A stretch of DNA of 7,606 bases, from contig USTB01000034.1 of NCBI GenBank assembly GCA_900557635.1, forward strand, positions 1-7,606, in the 5' to 3' direction. Source of the DNA: an uncultured Eubacteriales bacterium (GTDB lineage: Bacteria; Bacillota_A; Clostridia; Oscillospirales; CAG-272). The notes beneath the pieces were generated by a model. The model ran no database searches and was not told the DNA's origin. It saw nothing but the letters and a program-made list of their open reading frames with translations. Positions 1 through 5,533 of the stretch are shown here, one piece after another. Numbering within the stretch: the stretch's first letter is position 1; every line of letters starts with the position of its first letter. The translations under genes and the position numbers were made by a program.

Positions 1-708
1 CATGGTTTCGATGGTGCGGATGTTTCTGCCCTCTCTGCCGATGATGCGGCCCTTCATGTCGTCGTTGGGCAGGGGAACCACGGAAACGGTGGTTTCGGAA
101 GCGTGATCCACGGCACAGCGCTGAATGGCAAGGGTCACGATCTGACGCGCGCGTTCGTCCGCTTCGTCCTTCATCTGACTTTCGATCTCGGCGACCTTCA
201 TTGCCGCCTCATGCTTGACCTCGCTTTCGATGCGTTCGAGAATTTCGGTACGCGCCGCCTCGGCGGTCATACCTGCGACCTCCTCGAGCTTCCGGAACTG
301 TTGATCGCGCACCTCCTGAATCTCGGCTTGCAGATCCTCATTTTCCTTGATCTTACGGTTCAGCGTTTCTTCCTTTTTCTCCAGACTCTCCTGTTTTCGT
401 TCCAAGGTTTCATCCTTGGACACCAAACGGCGTTCCAGACGGTTCAGCTCGTTGCGGCGATCCTTCATTTCCCGTTCGTTTTCGTTGCGGGAGCGAAGGA
501 TTTCTTCCTTTGCTTCGAGCAGAGCTTCTTTTTTCTTGGTTTCACCTGTTGCCACGGCTTCATCCACGATGCGCCGTGCTTGCTCCTCAGCGGAGCCGAT
601 CTGTTTTTCTGCGGAACGTTTCCGAATGGCGATACCCACCGGAATTCCGACAATCAACGCGACGACAAACGCCGCCGCGATCAGAGCGATAGCTAACGGT
701 AAATTCAA
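1..708 (-). CDS. rny: Ribonuclease Y, N-terminal part (cut by window edge)
   Basis: This is a membrane-anchored endoribonuclease that starts mRNA turnover in many Firmicutes. The visible 236 residues show a hydrophobic N-terminal segment (about residues 3-27) followed by basic residues (IRKR). A long, highly charged Glu/Lys/Arg coiled coil follows (about 33-195). The last residues are the start of the KH RNA-binding domain, with the motif GRIIGREGRNIRTIE (220-234), whose GxxG loop is G224-R-E-G227. The catalytic HD domain lies beyond the left edge. I chose the TTG at 708 because a strong GGAGG lies 7 bases upstream; the in-frame GTG further up sits inside that ribosome binding site. The family is usually about 510-520 residues, so a little under half is visible. 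A separate promoter (828-857) suggests it is transcribed apart from thiI, although readthrough is possible. The family call is very secure from domain order and the KH motif. Confidence 0.96.
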   Translation of the reverse strand, partial: MNLPLAIALIAAAFVVALIVGIPVGIAIRKRSAEKQIGSAEEQARRIVDEAVATGETKKKEALLEAKEEILRSRNENEREMKDRRNELNRLERRLVSKDETLERKQESLEKKEETLNRKIKENEDLQAEIQEVRDQQFRKLEEVAGMTAEAARTEILERIESEVKHEAAMKVAEIESQMKDEADERARQIVTLAIQRCAVDHASETTVSVVPLPNDDMKGRIIGREGRNIRTIETM

Positions 709-774
709 ATTTTGCACCTCCTTGTGACGTTTTTTTTATCATTTTCAATTCATTTGCTTGACATTGTATCCCGT

Positions 775-804
775 CGGTTCTGTTTCGGGAACGCCCGAAA
801 ACCG
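775..804 (-). other. Stem-loop in the predicted rny leader
   Basis: On the minus strand, TTTCGGG and CCCGAAA form a perfect 7-bp stem (783-789 with 794-800) closed by the 4-base loop CGTT. A second 4-bp pairing, CGGT with ACCG (775-778 with 801-804), can stack outside it if four bases bulge. A run of T lies before the hairpin in the minus direction, not after it, so it is not an intrinsic terminator. Because it lies downstream of the predicted rny promoter it would be in the 5' untranslated RNA. A role in message stability or autocontrol of RNase Y is only a guess. Confidence 0.5.
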
Positions 805-827
805 AAAAAACAATACAAACATAATTT

Positions 828-857
828 ATTGTAACTCCAAAACATAAGTTTTGTCAA
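828..857 (-). promoter_or_regulatory. Predicted sigma-A promoter for rny
   Basis: On the minus strand there is a perfect -35 box TTGACA (857-852), 18 bases of spacer, and a -10 box TACAAT (833-828) matching the consensus at five of six positions. It lies in the AT-rich spacer between thiI and rny. The predicted transcription start is about 821, giving a leader of about 113 bases before the TTG start of rny. No convincing intrinsic terminator separates it from thiI, so rny may also receive readthrough from the upstream operon. Confidence 0.75.
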
Positions 858-901
858 GAGCTACGGGAACATTTCGCAAAAAACATTGGACAATTCGGAC
901 A

Positions 902-942
902 AAATCGTGCAAAATCACGCAAATATGTCGCAAATCACGGTG
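902..942. repeat. Degenerate short tandem repeat at the thiI 3' end
   Basis: On the plus strand, four units of 10-11 bases follow one another: AAATCGTGCA, AAATCACGCA, AATATGTCGCA and AATCACGGTG. They span the thiI stop codon at 915-917. The similarity is imperfect and the stretch is short, so it may just be compositional drift at the edge of the AT-rich spacer. No function is claimed. Confidence 0.35.
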
Positions 943-2093
943 TCCAAAGTGGCAAACGCCGCATCCTCCAGCGCCGTGACGTCCGTTTTTGCCTCTTCCT
1001 CCTCCACACGGGCAATGTCGGGATTGGTGCGGGGATGGCGCGGGGTAAAGACGGTACAGCAGTCCTCATACGGCAGGATAGAGGTCTCGAAGGTGTCGAT
1101 CTTGCGGGCGATGCGGACGATCTCGTCCTTGTCCATGCCGATGCACGGACGCAGAACGGGGTAGCGTGCCACGGCGTTGGTACAATGGAGGGCGGGCAGG
1201 GTCTGACTTGCCACCTGACCCAGACTCTCTCCCGTCACGATGCCGCCGCAGTGGAAGCGTCCGCACGCACGGTTGGCAAGCCGCATCATAAAGCGGCGCA
1301 GGAGCAGGGTGAAATAGGACTCGTCGCAGGTGCGGCGCAGCTCCTCCTGAATGGCGGTGAGGGAAACGACATGCACGCGGATGGGACCGCAATAGGCGCT
1401 CATGAGACGCGCCAGCTCCAGCACCTTTCCCTTTGCCTGCTCGCTGGTGTACGGATAGCTCTCGAAATGGAGCGCGTCCAGCGCCATGCCGCGCTTTGCC
1501 ATCATGTAGCCTGCCACGGGGCTGTCGATGCCGCCCGAGAGCAGAAGCAGACCCTTCCCTCCCGTTCCCACGGGCATACCGCCCGCGCCGTGGAACTGTC
1601 CGGCATTAACATAGGCATGACGGTCGCGGATCTCCACACGCACGATGCGCTCGGGGTTTTCCACATCCACACGGATACCGGGGACGGCGCTCAGCACCAC
1701 GCCGCCGATATCTGCCGATATCTGAGGGGAGGTGAGGGGAAAGCGCTTGTCCGAGCGGCGGGCGTCTGCCTTGAAGGTGTGCACGCCCGCAAGGTGGCGC
1801 GGAAGATACTCGGCGGCGCACGCGCGAATGGCTTCCATGTTCTTCTCGGTCTCGGCGGCGCGGCTGACGGCGGCGATGCCGAAGATCTTCAGGAGCGCGT
1901 CCATGCACCCGTCCATATCGCAGGTGTCGGTGAGCGGCTCCACATAAATGGCGCTCTGCGCACGGCTGACCTTGAATTCGCCGTACCGTGCGGCGCGCTT
2001 TTCCACCGTGCGGATGAGCTGACGCTCGAAGGTGGATTTATTCAGCCCCTTGAGGGCGATCTCTCCGTATTTGCACAGAAAAACTTCTTTCAT
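915..2093 (-). CDS. thiI: tRNA 4-thiouridine synthase / sulfurtransferase ThiI
   Basis: ThiI adenylates uridine 8 of tRNA with ATP and replaces its oxygen with sulfur; in some bacteria it also supplies sulfur for the thiazole of thiamine. The 392-residue protein begins MKEVFLCKYGEIALKG, the usual ThiI N-terminus. A THUMP RNA-binding region follows (about 60-165), then the PP-loop ATPase motif SGGIDS (186-191), TGESLGQVASQT (287-298) and the EDCC motif (343-346) that carries the conserved catalytic cysteine region. It ends shortly after, with no C-terminal rhodanese domain, as in the Bacillus-type short form (about 400 residues). The ATG at 2093 is preferred over an in-frame ATG at 2159, because family similarity begins here and AAGGA lies 10 bases upstream; the upstream codon directly abuts its only SD-like bases. 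It is probably the last gene of the operon, 96 bases after proA. No cysteine desulfurase gene is next to it in this window. Confidence 0.96.
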   Translation of the reverse strand: MKEVFLCKYGEIALKGLNKSTFERQLIRTVEKRAARYGEFKVSRAQSAIYVEPLTDTCDMDGCMDALLKIFGIAAVSRAAETEKNMEAIRACAAEYLPRHLAGVHTFKADARRSDKRFPLTSPQISADIGGVVLSAVPGIRVDVENPERIVRVEIRDRHAYVNAGQFHGAGGMPVGTGGKGLLLLSGGIDSPVAGYMMAKRGMALDALHFESYPYTSEQAKGKVLELARLMSAYCGPIRVHVVSLTAIQEELRRTCDESYFTLLLRRFMMRLANRACGRFHCGGIVTGESLGQVASQTLPALHCTNAVARYPVLRPCIGMDKDEIVRIARKIDTFETSILPYEDCCTVFTPRHPRTNPDIARVEEEEAKTDVTALEDAAFATLDTVICDIFA

Positions 2094-2111
2094 ATTGTAT
2101 GTGTCCTTGCC

Positions 2112-2153
2112 GTGCGCATTGATCGGGCGGGGGGAGCGAAGGCCCGTGCGCAC
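2112..2153 (-). promoter_or_regulatory. Strong hairpin in the proA-thiI spacer, just upstream of the thiI RBS
   Basis: The arms GTGCGCA and TGCGCAC (2112-2118 with 2147-2153) are perfect complements. Inside them CGGGC pairs with GCCCG (2124-2128 with 2142-2146). The result is a 12-bp GC-rich stem with one 5-base bulge (2119-2123) and a 13-base loop. It fills much of the 96-base gap between proA and thiI and ends three bases before the thiI AAGGA. No T run follows it in the minus direction, so it is not a standard terminator. It could limit 3' decay of the upstream message or modulate thiI translation. The structure is seen directly; the role is inference. Confidence 0.55.
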
Positions 2154-2189
2154 ATGCATCCTTTCGTTTGGTGTGGACGGAAAACGGCT

Positions 2190-3455
2190 TCAGCGAACCT
2201 GACCGTCGCCGTCGATGAGATATTTCACGGTGGTCAGCTCGGTCAGCCCCATGGGACCGCGCGCGTGGAGCTTCTGCGTGGAGATGCCCACCTCGGCGCC
2301 GAATCCGAATTCCCCGCCGTCCGTAAAGCGGGTGGAGGCGTTGACATAGACCGCCGCCGCGTCGATCTCGGCTTGGAAACGGCGGGCATTGTGCATGTCG
2401 CGCGTGATGATAGCTTCGCTGTGTCCCGTGGAGTAGCGGGAAATGTGGGCGATGGCTTGGTCGAGGGAGTCCACCACGCGCACGGCGAGAATGTAGTCGT
2501 TGAATTCGGTGGCGTAATCCTCCTCGGTGGCGGCGACCGCGTTGCAGTCGGTGTCCTTCAGGATTTCGAGCGAAGCGGGACAGCACCGCATTTCCACATG
2601 GAACGCCCATGCCGCGCGGACGAAGCGGGTCAGAAATTCCTGCGCGACATCCCGATGCACCAGAACGGTCTCAATGGCGTTGCACACCGACGGACGCGAG
2701 GTCTTGGCGTTGACCGCGACCCGAACCGCCATGTCTAAATCCGCCGAAGCGTCCACATACAGGTGGCAGTTGCCCGAGCCTGTTTCAATGACCGGCACCC
2801 GCGCGTTTTCCACCACCGAGCGAATCAGTCCCGCGCCGCCGCGCGGAATGAGGCAGTCCACCAGTCCGCGCTGATGCATGAGCACCTGCGACGCAACATG
2901 GGTCGTGTTGTCCAACAGGGCACAGCAGGCGGCGTCAAAGCCGTTTTTGGCAAGCGCGGTCTTGATGCATTCCACCAAAGCGCGGTTGGTGCGGATGGCT
3001 TCCTTGCCGCCCCGCAGGACACATGCGTTGCCGGTCTTGATGCACAGTGCGGCAGTATCCACGGTCACGTTGGGACGCGCCTCGTAGATGACGGCGACCA
3101 CGCCGAGCGGCACGCGCACGCGGGTGATCTTCAGTCCGTTAGGGCGCACCCAACATTCGCCGTCGCCCACGGGGTCGTGCAGACCCTGCAATTCGCCCAG
3201 TGCCGCGCGAATGCCCTGCAGGCGCGCGCTGTCCAGCTTGAGCCGATCCAGCATACCCGAGGCGATGCCCGCCTCCCGCGCCGCCGCCGAGTCCTCGGCG
3301 TTTGCCGCCAAAATCTCGCCCTCGTGGCTCTCGAGCAGTGCGGCAAGGTCGGCAAGCACGGCGTTCTTCTGTGCCTCTCCGGCACGTGCCAGTGCGGGTG
3401 CGGCGCTCTTGGTCTTGGCGCACAGACCCGCTACATATTCCTTAACTTCTTTCAT
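2190..3455 (-). CDS. proA: Glutamate-5-semialdehyde dehydrogenase (gamma-glutamyl phosphate reductase)
   Basis: ProA reduces gamma-glutamyl phosphate with NADPH to glutamate-5-semialdehyde, the second step of proline synthesis from glutamate, in the cytosol. The 421-residue product matches the usual length (E. coli about 417). Visible landmarks are the YEARPNVTVD stretch (124-133), TGNACVLRGGKEA (141-153), the nucleophilic cysteine in RPSVCNAIET (Cys258), IAHISRYSTGHSEAI (335-349), and the strongly conserved C-terminal block from YVNASTRFTDGGEFGFG (370-386) to RGPMGLTELTTVKY (399-412). The ATG at 3455 is supported by AAGGAG 7 bases upstream and by the ProA N-terminus; the frame stays open further upstream, but only through nth. 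The start overlaps the nth stop by four bases (ATGA), implying translational coupling. ProB, the enzyme that makes its substrate, is encoded divergently about 4 kb away at 7507. Confidence 0.97.
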   Translation of the reverse strand: MKEVKEYVAGLCAKTKSAAPALARAGEAQKNAVLADLAALLESHEGEILAANAEDSAAAREAGIASGMLDRLKLDSARLQGIRAALGELQGLHDPVGDGECWVRPNGLKITRVRVPLGVVAVIYEARPNVTVDTAALCIKTGNACVLRGGKEAIRTNRALVECIKTALAKNGFDAACCALLDNTTHVASQVLMHQRGLVDCLIPRGGAGLIRSVVENARVPVIETGSGNCHLYVDASADLDMAVRVAVNAKTSRPSVCNAIETVLVHRDVAQEFLTRFVRAAWAFHVEMRCCPASLEILKDTDCNAVAATEEDYATEFNDYILAVRVVDSLDQAIAHISRYSTGHSEAIITRDMHNARRFQAEIDAAAVYVNASTRFTDGGEFGFGAEVGISTQKLHARGPMGLTELTTVKYLIDGDGQVR

Positions 3456-4168
3456 GCGTGTTCTCCTTCGTTCGTTTCGGCGGATGATTTGTTTTTTCGT
3501 TCGGTGCGTCCGTATCTGTCGCACAGGTCGCGCACGGGACACCTCGGACAGGCAGGATTGCGCGCCGTGCACACCTCTCTGCCGAAGAGCACCAGACGGT
3601 GACAGAAGTCCGACTGCTCCTGCGGCTCGATGGCGTCGCACAGGATGCGTTCGATGCGGAGCGGGTTGCGTTCGTCCTCTGCACAGAAGCCGAAGCGTCC
3701 CGCCAGACGGATGCAATGGGTATCGGTGACCACGGCGGGAAGCCCGAACACGTCGCCGCGGATGAGATTTGCGATTTTTCTGCCCACGCCGGGCAGAGCA
3801 AGCAGAGCGTCCATATCGGACGGCACCTCCCCGCCGTACTGCTCGGCGAGGATGGCGCCGGCGGCGCGGAGGTTCTTTGCCTTGGTGCGGTACAGTCCGC
3901 AGGAGCGGATGTAATGCTCCACATCCTCCTGAGAAGCCGCCGCCATGGCGCGCGCGTCCGGAAAGGCGTTAAACAGAGCGACGGACACCTCGTTGACCCG
4001 CTTATCGGTGCACTGCGCCGAAAGCATCGCCATGACGAGAAGGCGGTATGGGTCGCCTTCAAAGACAAGGGCGCATTCCGCCGCCGGATACAGCTCCCGC
4101 AGACGGGCGGTGAGGCGGGCGCCCTTTTCGCGCAGAGCCGCCTTCTGCTTCCGTTCCCGCGCGGTCAT
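3452..4168 (-). CDS. nth: Endonuclease III, DNA glycosylase/AP lyase with 4Fe-4S cluster
   Basis: This base-excision repair enzyme removes oxidised pyrimidines from DNA and cleaves the resulting abasic site. The 238-residue protein has the helix-hairpin-helix LPGVGRKIAN (125-134) with the catalytic lysine at 131 and the catalytic aspartate in TDTH (Asp149), both expected for Nth; MutY lacks that lysine. Four cysteines, 200, 207, 210 and 216, have the exact C-X6-C-X2-C-X5-C spacing of the iron-sulfur cluster. It is longer than E. coli Nth (211 residues) through an N-terminal extension of about 11 residues and a polar, charged C-terminal tail after Cys216. The ATG at 4168 overlaps the stop of the small upstream gene by four bases, and its own stop overlaps proA in the same way, so it sits inside a tightly coupled trio. 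Confidence 0.96.
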   Translation of the reverse strand: MTARERKQKAALREKGARLTARLRELYPAAECALVFEGDPYRLLVMAMLSAQCTDKRVNEVSVALFNAFPDARAMAAASQEDVEHYIRSCGLYRTKAKNLRAAGAILAEQYGGEVPSDMDALLALPGVGRKIANLIRGDVFGLPAVVTDTHCIRLAGRFGFCAEDERNPLRIERILCDAIEPQEQSDFCHRLVLFGREVCTARNPACPRCPVRDLCDRYGRTERKNKSSAETNEGEHA

Positions 4169-4317
4169 GACTGCGCCTCCTGCAGGGCGTCGCGGATCCG
4201 TTCCCGATACTGTGCGGGACGGATCAGGGTCATATCCGCCAGTCTGCCCGCCAGTACAAGCGCGGCAAGACCGAGCGCGATCAGGGCGGCACGTTGCCGC
4301 ACCGACAGTTGCTTCAT
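4165..4317 (-). CDS. Small single-span membrane protein, 50 residues, function unknown
   Basis: This short gene lies between maf and nth. The product starts MKQLSVRQRA, has a hydrophobic Ala/Leu-rich segment at about residues 10-24, and ends with a charged, probably helical tail (PAQYRERIRDALQEAQS). The basic N-terminus predicts the N-end inside the cell and the tail outside. Support for a real gene: a GGAGG ten bases before the ATG; a start 49 bases after the maf stop; and a TGA stop overlapping the nth ATG by four bases (ATGA). I do not recognise the family. The hydrophobic span followed by RLADMTLIRPAQYRERI loosely recalls the membrane anchor of class B penicillin-binding proteins, where a similar pattern precedes the first extracellular domain. 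Here the frame simply stops at 50 residues, so that is only a weak resemblance. Confidence 0.75.
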   Translation of the reverse strand: MKQLSVRQRAALIALGLAALVLAGRLADMTLIRPAQYRERIRDALQEAQS

Positions 4318-4366
4318 ACCGAAAGCACCTCCGTGTGAATGCGGGAAGAGGGACGGACGGAAAAAA

Positions 4367-4978
4367 TCAGTCGTCCGCCTTCCCCTGCGAAATGAGATCG
4401 AAAAAGGATAGTCCCGTCAGGGTGCGGCACCGATCGGCGACGGCGGACACCGGCAGACCCACAATGTTGAAATAGTCTCCCGATATCTTTTCCACAAACA
4501 GTCCCGCCAGCTCCTGAATGCCGTATGCACCCGCCTTGTCGTAGGGCGGCTCGGTGCGGATGTAGTAGCGGATGTCCTCCTCCCGCAGGGGGCGGAAGGT
4601 GACCTGCGTTTCCTCGGCGTCCGCACATTCCCGCGCGCCGCTGATCAGGCAGTAGCCCGTGAACACGCTGTGCGTGGTGCCGCTGAGCGACGTGAGCATA
4701 CGCACTGCGTCCTCCTCGTCGCGGGGCTTACCGTAAATGCAATTGCCCAAGGCGACCACGGTGTCGGCGGACAGAAGCAATTGTCCCTCTCCCACGCCGC
4801 CCATGGCATCGCGGCAGGCATACGCCTTTTTCCGCGCCAGACAGATCACGGCGTCCCGCGGGGAAATGTCGGGAGGCAGTGTCTCGTCCACGTCCTCGGT
4901 GAAAATGCGGTACGGAACGTGCAGATTTTTCAAAATCTCCTGTCGGCGCGCCGATTTGGAGGCTAAAATCAACTCCAT
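4367..4978 (-). CDS. maf: Maf-family nucleoside triphosphate pyrophosphatase
   Basis: Maf proteins hydrolyse non-canonical or pyrimidine nucleoside triphosphates (dTTP, UTP and modified forms in the YhdE-type group) to monophosphates, keeping wrong nucleotides out of DNA and RNA; some also affect septum formation. The 203-residue product opens with MELILASKSARRQEIL, the Maf signature near residues 7-16. It has the SADTVV motif with its catalytic aspartate (Asp72), GKP (83-85), YDKAGAYGIQ (146-155) and GDYFNIVGLP (167-176), the complete set in the expected order. Length is normal for the family. The start is supported by GAGG ten bases upstream and by the family N-terminus. It follows dut by 36 bases, which fits a shared nucleotide-cleaning role. 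Which nucleotide it prefers cannot be settled from the motifs I can read. Confidence 0.95.
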   Translation of the reverse strand: MELILASKSARRQEILKNLHVPYRIFTEDVDETLPPDISPRDAVICLARKKAYACRDAMGGVGEGQLLLSADTVVALGNCIYGKPRDEEDAVRMLTSLSGTTHSVFTGYCLISGARECADAEETQVTFRPLREEDIRYYIRTEPPYDKAGAYGIQELAGLFVEKISGDYFNIVGLPVSAVADRCRTLTGLSFFDLISQGKADD

Positions 4979-5014
4979 ATGGTTAAGACCTCGTTTTTAT
5001 GTTTCTGAAATGAC

Positions 5015-5458
5015 TTATTTTCCGGTCGAGCCGAAGCCGCCCGCGCCCCGCTCGGTCTCGGACAGGCTGTCGCACACCTCGAATTGCGCATGCAGGACGG
5101 GCGCGAACAGAAGCTGGGCGATGCGGTCGCCCTCCTGTACGGTGTACGGCTCGGTGCCGTTGTTTTGCAGGCAGACCGTGATCTCGCCGCGGTAGTCGCT
5201 GTCGATCACGCCCACGCAGTTTGCGGGCGCGATGCCGAACTTACAGCCCAAGCCGCTGCGGGCATAGACCAGACCCACCACGTCGGCGCTTCCCGGGTCC
5301 ATTGCCAGTCCCGTGGGGATGGGACAACGGGAGTGGGGCGCGATGGTCACGGGGGCATCAACGGCAGCGTAAAGATCCACGGCGGCAGACCCCGGCGTGG
5401 CATATGCGGGAATGTGTGCGTTGGGACGGAGCTTTTGCAATTTGACCTGAAGGAACAT
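5015..5458 (-). CDS. dut: Deoxyuridine 5'-triphosphate nucleotidohydrolase (dUTPase)
   Basis: It hydrolyses dUTP to dUMP and pyrophosphate, keeping uracil out of DNA and supplying dUMP for thymidylate synthesis. All five trimeric-dUTPase motifs are present in order in 147 residues: I, PGSAAVDLYA (22-31, with the aspartate); II, ARSGLG (66-71); III, GVIDSDYRGEIT (83-94, with the catalytic aspartate and the substrate-gating tyrosine); IV, GDRIAQLLF (110-118); and V, RGAGGFGSTG (137-146), the flexible C-terminal arm that closes on the nucleotide. Length matches the family (about 145-152). I chose the ATG at 5458 rather than the in-frame ATG at 5506, because the upstream 16 residues are a Lys/Arg/Glu run translated from purine-rich spacer and the family begins at MFLQVKLQKL; AAGGA lies 11 bases before it. 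It follows the U32 gene by 75 bases and precedes maf. Confidence 0.97.
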   Translation of the reverse strand: MFLQVKLQKLRPNAHIPAYATPGSAAVDLYAAVDAPVTIAPHSRCPIPTGLAMDPGSADVVGLVYARSGLGCKFGIAPANCVGVIDSDYRGEITVCLQNNGTEPYTVQEGDRIAQLLFAPVLHAQFEVCDSLSETERGAGGFGSTGK

Positions 5459-5533
5459 CGGTATTATCTTCCTTTCTCTTTCTCGTTCGCTTTTCGTTCG
5501 TTGCATTCGGTAGTCTGTGGCGTACCGCTTTTC

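Noticed and set aside
901..920. Possible intrinsic terminator at the end of thiI
   Set aside because: Only a 4-bp CGTG/CACG stem overlapping the stop codon, followed by a short ATTTT, is present. This is too weak to call.
1035..2738. Long rightward open frame of 567 codons antisense to thiI and proA
   Set aside because: It is a shadow in GC-rich DNA. The minus-strand frames carry complete ThiI and ProA motif sets with RBSs, while this frame shows no recognisable domain and crosses two genes and a spacer.
3456..3716. Upstream in-frame extension of proA
   Set aside because: The added residues lie entirely inside nth in another frame, and the RBS and family N-terminus support 3455.
5459..5506. 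Upstream start for dut giving 16 extra residues
   Set aside because: The extension is a Lys/Arg/Glu run from purine-rich spacer, and the conserved dUTPase begins at 5458.
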